This document shows, piece after piece, positions 26,615 through 35,600 of a DNA stretch of 49,912 nucleotides (the first letter of the stretch is position 1; every line of letters begins with the position of its first letter). Made by a program: the position numbers and the translations under genes. The notes beneath the pieces were generated by a model. The model had not been told where the DNA came from and did not search any database. It saw only the letters and a list, made by a program, of their open reading frames with translations. Source of the DNA: Planctomycetota bacterium (GTDB lineage Bacteria > Planctomycetota > J058 > JAJDCQ01); contig JAJDCQ010000055.1 of assembly GCA_029260755.1 (NCBI GenBank), positions 1 through 49,912 of the forward strand, given 5' to 3'.

Positions 26615-29600
26615 GTGAGAGCAGCGCGATCGACCATCGCCATCATCGCCGTCGCCGGCGCGTCCGTCCTCGCCGTCGCGACGCCTCGGTCCGTCCAGGC
26701 CCAGGAGGCCGGCGCCGACCTGCCGATCGAGCGATGGGAGGGGGAGCTAGCGTCGGACGACCCGCCCCGGCAAGTAGGGGCGGCCCGCGCCATCGCGGCC
26801 GCGGGCCCGGCGGCGGTCGAGGCGATCCCGGCGCTCCTCGGGGCGATCGAGCGGACTTGGGACCCCGAGGTGGTGCGGGAGTCGACGCGCGCCATTGCCG
26901 CGATGGGCGACGCCGCCGTCCCGCTCCTCGTCGCCGAGCTCGAGGCCGGGAGCAGCTTCGAGGCGCCCGCCGTCCTCGCCGCCCTCGCCGAGCTCGGCCC
27001 GAAGGCGCGGGACGCGGTGCCCGTCCTCGTCGAGCTCCTCGAGGTCCACGGCCAGTCCGCCGCGCAGACCCTCGGCAGAATCGGCCCCGAGGCCGTCGAG
27101 CCGCTCGTCGGCGTGCTCCGGGACGCGAGCGCCCCGGTCACCGCCCGCGAGGCGGCGACCCTCGCGCTCGCGTGGATGGACCAGCCCGTCGCCGAGGCCT
27201 ACCCGCTCGTGCTGGCTCACCTCGAGCCCGGCCGCGACCGCGGGCTCCGGACCTCGGCCGCCTATGCCCTCGGGCGGATGGGCGCCTCCCCCGAGCGGAT
27301 CCTCGCGGACGTCGAGCGCCATCTCGCCGACGAGTCCGACGAGGCGGTCCTGCGCTTCCTCGTCCAGAGCCTCCTCTTCGCGGGTCGGCAGGGCGTCGCC
27401 CGGCTGCTGGAGCTCGCCGCGGGAGATGACTGGGCGCGGTCCGTCCCGGCCCAGATGGTGCTCGAGGAGGATCCCGAAGACGAGGCCCTCTCGAGCCTCC
27501 GTGACGCGCTCGGCAGCGACGCCCCCGCCGTGCGGCGCGCCGCCGTCTCCCTGATCGCGCGGATGGGCGACGCGGCCGCCCCGGCCATCGACGACTTGAT
27601 CGGGCTCCTCCCCGCCGAGGACGACGTGGTCGGGTTGGCGGCCGCTCGGGCGCTCGGCGGCGCGGGTGCCCGCGCGGTCGAGCGGCTCGCCGCGGTCGTC
27701 GCCTCCCGGGCGCATCCGCGCGTCGCGCGGGTGCGCGCCTGCGACGCGCTCGGCCAGATCGGCGAGGCTGCGGCGCCGGCCGTCCCGACGCTGAGGGCGC
27801 TGCTCGATGACGCGACGGCCCCCGGGCTTCGCCTCGCGGTCGTCCGGACGCTCGGGGCGATCGGCCGCCCGGCGCAGAATACGGCCGAGCGGCTCCTCGA
27901 GATCCTGCGCCTCGAGAAGGGGCCCCGCGCCGACCTCGAGCTCCGCGACGCGGCCGCCGAGGCGCTCATCGCCATCGGCGCGGAGGCGAGCCTCGAGGTG
28001 CGGGACCTCTTCGCCTCCGACGATGAGCGGCTCCGCCGGTGGGCTTCCGACGTCGTGCGCCGCCTGCGCGAGAAGTCGCCCCCCACGCCGCGCGGGCGGA
28101 TCATCATCGGTCCGATCTCGTATCCGGCCGCCGTCTCGCGCGCCCGCGCGATCGACCTCGCCGAGCTGCGGGAAGGGCTCGTCGTCGCCCTTCAGGTCCG
28201 CGGGTTCGCCGTCGCCCGCGAGTCGGCTCTGCCTCCGCGCCGGATCGCCTTCGAGGAGCACCCGCTCGAGCGGCTCCGCGCGCGCGCGCCGGGCGCGACG
28301 GCGGTCGTCGAGCTGGTCGCGACCGAGCCGCCGACGCTCGTGATCGCGGGCGGCGTCGCGAGGGAGACCCGCACCGTCGAGACGCCGGCGGCGGGGATCG
28401 ACGTGCCGGCGCTCCTCGCCCTGGTCCTGCCGCACATCGCGAAGCTCGGTCCCGACGAGGTCGGCCGCGGCCTGCCGGCCGTCGCGGGCACGGTCGACCT
28501 CGATCGGCTGCGGAGCGCCGAGCGGCTCGACTGGGACATGGGCCAGCGCCTCGTCGAGCTCGACGGGCGCCTCTCCCGCCTCGGCCTCGGCGACACCCAC
28601 GTGACGACCCTGCTCGACCTCGCCGTCATCTCCACACTCCACGCTTGCTACGGCTGGAAGACCGACGAGATCACCGCGCGGCGCCACTTCGGTCGGGCAG
28701 CGTTCTTCGCCGCCTGGGCTGCCAGGCATCCCGACTCCGAGCAGCGCGGCCTGGTCGAGCGGGTCCGCGCCGAGCTGCGCGTGTTGAGGCGGCACTTCGG
28801 AGAGGGGGTCGCCGAGCCGCTCCCCGACGAGCCACTGCTGCCCGAGACGGCGAGCGTGCGGCGGATGGCCGTCGAGCTCTCCTTCGACGACACCGTGACC
28901 GCGCCGCCCTTCCGCACCCTGTTCGACTTCCTGGTGCGGCGCGTCCACACTCTCTACATCCGCGGCGCCGAGGACCGGAGGCTCGAGCTGTTCGAGACCG
29001 GCAACCGGGTCGAGGTCGGCCTCCTCTGGTCGAAATGGGGCAGCTTCGCGCCGAGCTTCGACGCTGCCATGTACACGACCTCCCACGCCGGCTTCGGCCC
29101 CTGCCTCGGTGACCTGGCGGCCGTGGCTCGGCCGCTCGGCTTCGAGGCGCTCTTCGAGCAGCTCCAGGAGAGCTTCCGCGCGCTCGGCGAGGGTGCGAAC
29201 ATCTGGGACCTCCTCGACAACGCCGGCCGCCGCCGCCGTGAACGCGACGACCGGCTCGAGGCGCAGGAGTCGCTCGCGTTGCTGCACGTCGCCCGCGTCC
29301 TCGAGGACGAGGCGCGGCGCTCCTCCGAGCGCTTCGACGCCGACCCCGGGCTCGCGCTCGAGGACGTCTTCGACGAGCTGGTGAGGCGCTACCAGGAGAT
29401 CGTCCTCATCCAGCGCGAACGCTTCATCGACCTCGGCTGGAGCACCCACGTCGACAGCGTGGACGCGCTCGTGACCCGCTACGGAAGCGACCGGGTGGCC
29501 GTCCGCAGGAGCTGGCCCGGGCTCGACGACATCGAGCCGTTCGCCAGCGCCTACCAGCGCCAGATCGCCGAGCGGGCGAAGGATGTCCGGGCGGCCTTCC

Positions 29601-31048
29601 GCGAGCGGCGCTACGCCGAAGCGCTCGAGCTCGCCCAGCCGCTCCTCGACCGGTTCGGCCATCAGGAGGCTGCGATCGACACGAAGACGGGCTTCTTTCA
29701 CATCTACGCGCGTGCCGGCCGGGCGGGCGACGGGATCGAGCGCTTCATGCGGCTCAATCCGACCTCGTTCGCCAAGGACCACTTTCGCGACGAGGTCCTC
29801 TCCTGGACCGAGGGGAGGCCGGAGCGGTTCCGGGGCTACTTCGAGAAGAACACGGCATCCGCTCAGGACTACATCACGAGGGCCCGCTTCGCGCTTCGCC
29901 TCCGCGACTGGGACCGACTCCTCGAGACGACCCGGGCCTACCACTACACGCCCCGCCACGAGGTCATCCTCGCGCTCGAGGCGGTCGGGGAGCTCGTCAC
30001 CGAGGGGAGCTCGCGCGCCCGATGGCAGAAGCTCGAGAGCGCCCTCGGGACCTTGCAACGGAACCAGTCGGCGATGACCTACGCCGGCATACGTCACTGG
30101 GATCCGATCCTCGAGGAAGAGCTCGGGGAAAGCGAAGAGCTCGCCTCGGACTGGGCGAAGCTGAAGGAGCGGCTCCATTGGGAGGACTGGGTCGCCCTGA
30201 GCCGCGCCCGCGTGGCGCTCCGGGGTGCGCCGACGCGGGAGGAGGTCGTCTCCGTCGTGGATGTCTGCGATGCGATCGCGGCGGCCCGAGTCGGCGATGA
30301 GCAGCTCTCGCGGAACGGGCTCTTCCTCGAGGCCGTCGAGCTCGGACACTTCGCCCTCGCCTGCCTCATCCTCCAGGAGACCGACGGGCTCGCCGCGCCC
30401 GACCCGGTCGACTCCGCGATCGTCACGCGGGTGAAGCGGCTCGTGAGCCACTCGCGCGCCTTCCTCGCGGCGTACTCGAACCTCCGCTCGCCCTGGAGCC
30501 ACCTCCCGTCCTGGTTCCTCTACTACCTCGTCCGGATGGGCGTGCCGCCCGACCGGATCGCCCGGTTCGCGGCGGCGCTCCCCGACCCGCCGGCGCTGCT
30601 GGCGTCGGACCACCGCAGCCCGCTCTTCGCGCTGGCGGCCGGCTCGCCGGGCGTGATGGAGAAGGTGCTCGAGGGAGCGAAGGGCAGCGACGCGAACATG
30701 AACCTGATGGACGTCGCCATCCCGGAGATCGACGAGGGGGCACTCTTCGCGTCCGCCTTCGCCGAGGGCAATGACGCCTGCGCCTTCGAGGTCGCCCTCG
30801 GCCAGGCTCTGCGCCGGCAGTCGCTCGGGCTGCTCCGGCACTACCTCGCCGACGACGAGCCGGGCCGCGCCTGGGTCCGGCGGAACGCCCCGAGCCTCGC
30901 GGTCGAGCGGCGCTGGCTCGCCGAGCTCGCCGACCCGCCCGGCGAAGCGATCGCCACGGCGAAGGCGGCGCGAGAGGCGCCGCTGCCGGGGACCGTGCCG
31001 GGCCTCGTCGAGTACCTCGCGGGCGAGCACGCCTCGCCGGCGCGTTGA
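26615..31048 (+). CDS. Secreted HEAT-repeat protein with central TolB/CsgG-like segment (paralogue B)
   Basis: 1477 aa from a GTG start, with GGAGGA 9 bases upstream and 25 bases after the kinase stop. The signal peptide spans about residues 1-30, with cleavage near VQA|QE. HEAT-type repeats fill about 35-485 (RDAVPVLVELLEVHG, RRAAVSLIARMGDAAAPAIDDL). The alpha/beta segment (about 493-615) starts RGRIIIGPISYP and matches paralogue A closely, as does a later stretch around TLHACYGWKTDEITARRHFG. The segment at about residues 755-830 differs clearly between the copies, marking a candidate specificity region. The long helical C-terminal part keeps DYITRARF and AYHYTPR motifs in both. Its TGA stop overlaps the TTG start of the kinase-FHA gene, so translation of the next, cytoplasmic protein is probably coupled to this secreted one. 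Confidence 0.85.
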   Translation: MRAARSTIAIIAVAGASVLAVATPRSVQAQEAGADLPIERWEGELASDDPPRQVGAARAIAAAGPAAVEAIPALLGAIERTWDPEVVRESTRAIAAMGDAAVPLLVAELEAGSSFEAPAVLAALAELGPKARDAVPVLVELLEVHGQSAAQTLGRIGPEAVEPLVGVLRDASAPVTAREAATLALAWMDQPVAEAYPLVLAHLEPGRDRGLRTSAAYALGRMGASPERILADVERHLADESDEAVLRFLVQSLLFAGRQGVARLLELAAGDDWARSVPAQMVLEEDPEDEALSSLRDALGSDAPAVRRAAVSLIARMGDAAAPAIDDLIGLLPAEDDVVGLAAARALGGAGARAVERLAAVVASRAHPRVARVRACDALGQIGEAAAPAVPTLRALLDDATAPGLRLAVVRTLGAIGRPAQNTAERLLEILRLEKGPRADLELRDAAAEALIAIGAEASLEVRDLFASDDERLRRWASDVVRRLREKSPPTPRGRIIIGPISYPAAVSRARAIDLAELREGLVVALQVRGFAVARESALPPRRIAFEEHPLERLRARAPGATAVVELVATEPPTLVIAGGVARETRTVETPAAGIDVPALLALVLPHIAKLGPDEVGRGLPAVAGTVDLDRLRSAERLDWDMGQRLVELDGRLSRLGLGDTHVTTLLDLAVISTLHACYGWKTDEITARRHFGRAAFFAAWAARHPDSEQRGLVERVRAELRVLRRHFGEGVAEPLPDEPLLPETASVRRMAVELSFDDTVTAPPFRTLFDFLVRRVHTLYIRGAEDRRLELFETGNRVEVGLLWSKWGSFAPSFDAAMYTTSHAGFGPCLGDLAAVARPLGFEALFEQLQESFRALGEGANIWDLLDNAGRRRRERDDRLEAQESLALLHVARVLEDEARRSSERFDADPGLALEDVFDELVRRYQEIVLIQRERFIDLGWSTHVDSVDALVTRYGSDRVAVRRSWPGLDDIEPFASAYQRQIAERAKDVRAAFRERRYAEALELAQPLLDRFGHQEAAIDTKTGFFHIYARAGRAGDGIERFMRLNPTSFAKDHFRDEVLSWTEGRPERFRGYFEKNTASAQDYITRARFALRLRDWDRLLETTRAYHYTPRHEVILALEAVGELVTEGSSRARWQKLESALGTLQRNQSAMTYAGIRHWDPILEEELGESEELASDWAKLKERLHWEDWVALSRARVALRGAPTREEVVSVVDVCDAIAAARVGDEQLSRNGLFLEAVELGHFALACLILQETDGLAAPDPVDSAIVTRVKRLVSHSRAFLAAYSNLRSPWSHLPSWFLYYLVRMGVPPDRIARFAAALPDPPALLASDHRSPLFALAAGSPGVMEKVLEGAKGSDANMNLMDVAIPEIDEGALFASAFAEGNDACAFEVALGQALRRQSLGLLRHYLADDEPGRAWVRRNAPSLAVERRWLAELADPPGEAIATAKAAREAPLPGTVPGLVEYLAGEHASPAR

Positions 31049-32640
31049 CGACCGCTCCGAAGCGCTTCGGGTCGTACGAGCTCACCTCGGTCATCGGGAC
31101 CGGGCGCCAGAGCATCGTCTACGAGGCGCGCGACGCGACGGGCCGCCGGGTCGCCCTGAAGGTGCTGGGAGATCCGGGCGACGCCGCGGGCGCCGCGACG
31201 AAGGCGGCCTTCGAGCGCGAGGCGCACATCGCGCTCAACCTCAGCCACCGTCACATTGTGCGGACACACGGCGCCGGCGAGGTCGACGGGCAGTTCTTCC
31301 TCGCCTGCGAGCTCGTCACCGGCGGCTCGCTCCGTTCGCTGCTCCGCGAGGTGGGCCGCCTCGAGGAGGCCCGCGCCCTCGACTACATCCGCCAGGTCCT
31401 CCTCGCCCTCGAAGCGATCGGCGCCGCCGGCCTCGTCCACCGCGACGTCAAACCGGCGAACCTGCTCCTCGACGACGAGGGCGCCTTGAAGCTCTCCGAC
31501 CTCGGCTTCGCCCGGACGACCGCCGCCGACCGGAGCCTCACCGACTACACCGGCACGGAGCTCTTCACTGGCACGCCGGACTACGTCTCGCCCGAGCAGA
31601 TCGACGCCGACTCCGACCTCGACATCCGTAGCGACATCTACGCGGCCGGCATCGTCCTCTACGAGTGCCTGGCCGGGTTCCCGCCGTTCGTCGGTGCCAC
31701 CCAGGTCCAGACGCTCAACCGCCACCTCCGCGCCGAGGTCCCCGACGTCCGGAGCGAGGCTCCCGACACGCGCGCCGAGGTGGCCGCCCTCATCGAGCGC
31801 TTCCTCGCCAAGGACCGCGCCGACCGCCCCGAGAGCGCCTCGGCCGCCCTGCGGCTCCTCGAGCCGCTCCTCGCTCCGGGGTCCACCGCGACGCGAGCCC
31901 TCGCGCCGCGCCCGGGCAGCGGCGTCCTCGCCGTCGAGGAGCCTCGCGCGCCCGGCGGCCCGCTTCCGCGGGTGGGGCTCGTCGTCGGCGGGGGCGAGCG
32001 ACCGTCGACGCTCTTTGTCTACGGGGGTCGGCGGCTCGACTTCGGCCGCGACGAGTCGGCGGAGCTCGACCGCGTCTGCCTGCGCGTCCTCCCGCTGTCG
32101 AAGCGGGCCCGCAGCCGCTCCCGGAAGATCTCGCGCCTGCACCTGGCTCTCGACGTCGGCGCCGACGGGTCGGCCTCGATCGAGGACCTCGGCAGCACCT
32201 ACGGGACCGACTTCGACGGGCGGCCCCTCTCGGCACGGAGCCCCGCCCCGCTCCCGCCGCGCGCGGCCGTCTCGGTCGCCGGCGTCCTCGGCCTCGAGGT
32301 GGAGGTCGTCGCACCGCTCGACGCGAAGCCCCTCCGGATTGGAGACGACGGCGAGGCGCTGGCGGACGTCGGCAGCGTCTGGACGACCCGACCCGGCAAC
32401 TACGGCGAGCACTCCTACCTCCTCGTCCCCGCGGCGGTGGCCCTCGCCGTCGACGACGGGGTCCTCCGGCCGTCGCGGACCGGGTCGATCGACCTCCTGT
32501 TCGACCGCGGGTCGCTGTGGCTCCGCGACCGGGCGCGGGCGCCCGCGGCCTGTCGGCCCCTCGCGCCGGGCGACTCGTTCGCGATCGGCGGCGTGACGGT
32601 CGAGGTCCGTCCGATCGAGCGCGGAGACCAGAAGCCGTGA
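31045..32640 (+). CDS. Soluble Ser/Thr kinase with C-terminal FHA domain
   Basis: 531 aa from a TTG start that overlaps the upstream TGA by four bases (TTGA). The kinase fold begins at residue 7 and no other start fits. Kinase residues 7-275: loop IGTGRQSIVY (second Gly kept, third lost), K39, HRDVKPAN with D134, DLG (D152) in place of DFG, and GTPDYVSPEQ. It is the only kinase here with a canonical HRD. A Pro/Ala-rich linker leads to an FHA domain (about 315-405), shown by the GR, SRLH and STYGTDFDG motifs that bind phosphothreonine. A further beta-rich segment (about 430-531) repeats the strand pattern and may be a degenerate second copy. FHA kinases typically bind phosphorylated partners. 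The transmembrane kinase upstream and the STAND protein downstream are obvious candidates. Confidence 0.88.
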   Translation: MTTAPKRFGSYELTSVIGTGRQSIVYEARDATGRRVALKVLGDPGDAAGAATKAAFEREAHIALNLSHRHIVRTHGAGEVDGQFFLACELVTGGSLRSLLREVGRLEEARALDYIRQVLLALEAIGAAGLVHRDVKPANLLLDDEGALKLSDLGFARTTAADRSLTDYTGTELFTGTPDYVSPEQIDADSDLDIRSDIYAAGIVLYECLAGFPPFVGATQVQTLNRHLRAEVPDVRSEAPDTRAEVAALIERFLAKDRADRPESASAALRLLEPLLAPGSTATRALAPRPGSGVLAVEEPRAPGGPLPRVGLVVGGGERPSTLFVYGGRRLDFGRDESAELDRVCLRVLPLSKRARSRSRKISRLHLALDVGADGSASIEDLGSTYGTDFDGRPLSARSPAPLPPRAAVSVAGVLGLEVEVVAPLDAKPLRIGDDGEALADVGSVWTTRPGNYGEHSYLLVPAAVALAVDDGVLRPSRTGSIDLLFDRGSLWLRDRARAPAACRPLAPGDSFAIGGVTVEVRPIERGDQKP

Positions 32641-35600
32641 AGAGTAAGGGCGCGTCCGCTCCAGACGACGCCGACCTGCGCCGCCTCGTCCACGTCCTCC
32701 CGACGCCGATGGCGCGCGGCCTCCTCCTCTACCTCGACGAGGTCGACCCCTTCCGCCGCGTCCACCGCCTGATCGACCTCGTCGAGCTGATCGTCAAGGT
32801 GCCGGCGGCCGTCTTCATCGGCCACTACGTCCGCCGCCATCACCTCGACCCGGAGGTCCAGCGCGAGGTCGGCCGGCGGATGCGCCGTCCGGCTCTCGGC
32901 GACTGGTGGCGGATGACCCAGATCGTCGCCGAGGCGGTCCGCGCCGCACCCGAGCGCTTCGACGTCTCGGGTCTGCTCGAGCACGTCATCGTCTCGAAGC
33001 GCTCGCTGAAGCGCGAGCTCGACGGGGCGGAGAACCTGATCAACTTCCGCAACCACTACGCCCACGGCGCGTCGGCCGACGACGTCGTCTGCTCGGCCGA
33101 CGTCGCGCGCTACCAGCCGCGCGTCTTCGACATTCTCCGCCGGGCCGACTACCTCGCCGCTCACCGCCTCGTCGCCGTCACCGTGACAGGCGAGGCCTTC
33201 CTCGCCGTCGGGACCGACCCGCAGGCGATCGAGGACCTCGAGGGGCGACCGGGGTTCGAGCCCGGGCAGTGCTACCTGACCGACGTCCACCTCGAGCCGA
33301 TCGTCTCGCTCCACCCGCTCCTCGTCTTCGACCCCGACGAGGACCGCTTCTTCTTCCACAACGGCGACCGGGGCGACGCCCTCGAGATGCTCAGCTACAC
33401 CGGCGGCCGCTGGCTCCGTTCGAAGAAGCTCCACGCCCAGTTCACCGCCCTGTTTCCGTGGAGCTGGGCCGACGCCGTCGGAGGCGACAGCGACGCGCGG
33501 ATCGAGGAGCTCACCGGCGACTTCAAGGGGCGGGTCGGGGAGCTCTCGGAGCTGACGGCGTTCGCCCGCGACGCCGACCGCGGGTTCTTCATGGTCTGGG
33601 GCGGGCCGGGCGTCGGCAAGAGCGCGCTCCTCGCGAAGCTCGTCGTCGACCACGAGGCGCACTTCGGCGAGGACGTCGTCGTCGTCGAGCACTTCGTCCG
33701 CCAGGGTAAGAGGACCGACTCGCTCGAGGCGATGCTCTCGGCGCTGAACCGCCGGATCGAGGGCCACGCGCCGACCGACGTGCCGATGGGGCGCGGTGTC
33801 GAGGAGCTCGCTCGCAACCTCGGCGCGCGCCTCCAGGCGGTCTCGAGCGTCCTGCCGGCCGGCCGGAAGCTGCTCCTGGTGATCGACGGACTCGACGAGG
33901 GAGACCAGGCGATGCCGGAGATGCTCCGCGTCCTGCCGCGCGCGGCCGCCCCGCGCGTCTGCATCGTCTACTCGAGCCGTCCCCGCGCCGAGGTCCTCCG
34001 CTTCTACGAGGACCTCGACCGCGAGCACAAACACTCGATCGAGCTGACCGGCCTCGACCGCGACGCGACCCGCGCGCTCCTCGCCGATCACGTCGACAAG
34101 TACGCCCTCGCCGAGGACTACGTCGAGGCCGTCCTGCGGCGGAGCCAGGGAAACCCGCTCTACCTGAAGCTGCTCTGCGACTCGCTCACGAGCGGCGAGC
34201 TCGAGCTGAACGACGTCCGCGTCCTGCCTGGAGGCGTCGAGGATCTCTACGACGAGGCGATGCGGCGGTTCCGCGCCGAGCCGCGCGTCTTCGAGCTGCT
34301 CACCCTCCTCGCGGCGGCCAGCGACCACATGTCGGTCGAGATGCTGGCCGACTTCTTCGACTGGAGCCCGCCCGACGTCGAGGGGACGGTCGACCGGGCC
34401 CGCGAGGTGCTCGTCGACAACCCGCTCACCCCGACGATCGTCGACTATCAGCTCTTCCACGACAGCATGCGCGACTTCCTGCGGCGGAGCTACTCCGCCA
34501 AGATCGCCGAGTGGGAGCGGCGCCTGGTGGACTGGTGTGGCCGTTGGCGTGCGCACCGCGACGCCGGCCGCAACGACCCCGAGATCAGCTGCCTCACCTA
34601 CGCCCTCCGCCACTACGCCGGACACCTCGCCGCGCGCAAGCGCCACGCCGAGCTCGTCGCGCTTCTGCGCGACGAGGAGTACCGACGGACCCAGATCGAG
34701 ACGCTCGGCTCCTACGAGGTCACCTACGACTCAGCGCGGGTGACCGTCTCCGCCCTCGCCGAGGCGGGCGACCCATCCGTGGTCGCGGCGGCCGAGATGG
34801 CGCTCCTCGGCCTGTCGATCGCAGGCGAGGCCCAGGCCGGGACGCGCGATGCCGTCGGCCTGGCGGAGGAGGGCAAGTGGGACGCGGCGATCCGGCGGCT
34901 GCGAGTCATTGACGTCGACGGCCGGTGCTTCTCCGCGCTCGTGGTGCTGCTCTGGCACGCGGCGCGCGCGGGGGACGTCGAGGCGGCGGGTCGCGTCCTC
35001 GAGGCGATCGGCGAGCTCGGCACCGGCGGCTACGAGTGGGGGGACTGGGTCGCTCCGCGGCTCGTGTCGATGCTGATCTGGCGCCTCGGCGAGCTCGGCG
35101 TCGAGCGCGCCGGGACGCTCGTCGCCTCGGGCCGCGAGCCGCACGAGACGGCCGCCTGGCTCGTCGAGGCCGTGCGCTCCCGGGCGGGCGACGACGCCCC
35201 TGGGACGTGGCTCGACGGGGGCGGCGGCCGCCGCCCCCGCCCGAGCGCCGGCCCCGGAGCGTCGCGGCGCGCGGAGACGGGGCGGGCCGACGAGCGGGCG
35301 AGGGCAGGCATCGCCGGCGTGCTCGAGGTCGCCCTCGGACTGATCGAGCGGATCCGGCACGGCTCGCCGCGCGCCGACGCGCTCGTCGAGGTCCTCGGCT
35401 GCGTCGACCTCGCCCGCGGCCACCCGCGCGAGGCGTCGCTGATCGAGCGGGCCGACCGCCTCGTCGCGGGGCTGACCAAGGACGCCGACGCGTGTCGGGC
35501 CCTCATCGCGCTCGGGAGCGCCTGGCGCCGGGCCGGTCGGTCCGAGGCCGCCCGGCGGGCGCTCGACGACGCCGCGGCGAGGCTGCCGCGGGTGAGCGAC

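Noticed and set aside
21598..31030. Two minus-strand open frames of over 1300 residues
   Set aside because: Both mirror the paralogous kinase and HEAT genes and look like the shadows seen in unit A.
31665..32636. Upstream extension of the HEPN-like/STAND gene by 324 residues
   Set aside because: It overlaps the kinase-FHA gene out of frame with Arg/Pro-rich nonsense; the GTG at 32637 has the overlap and spacing of a coupled start.
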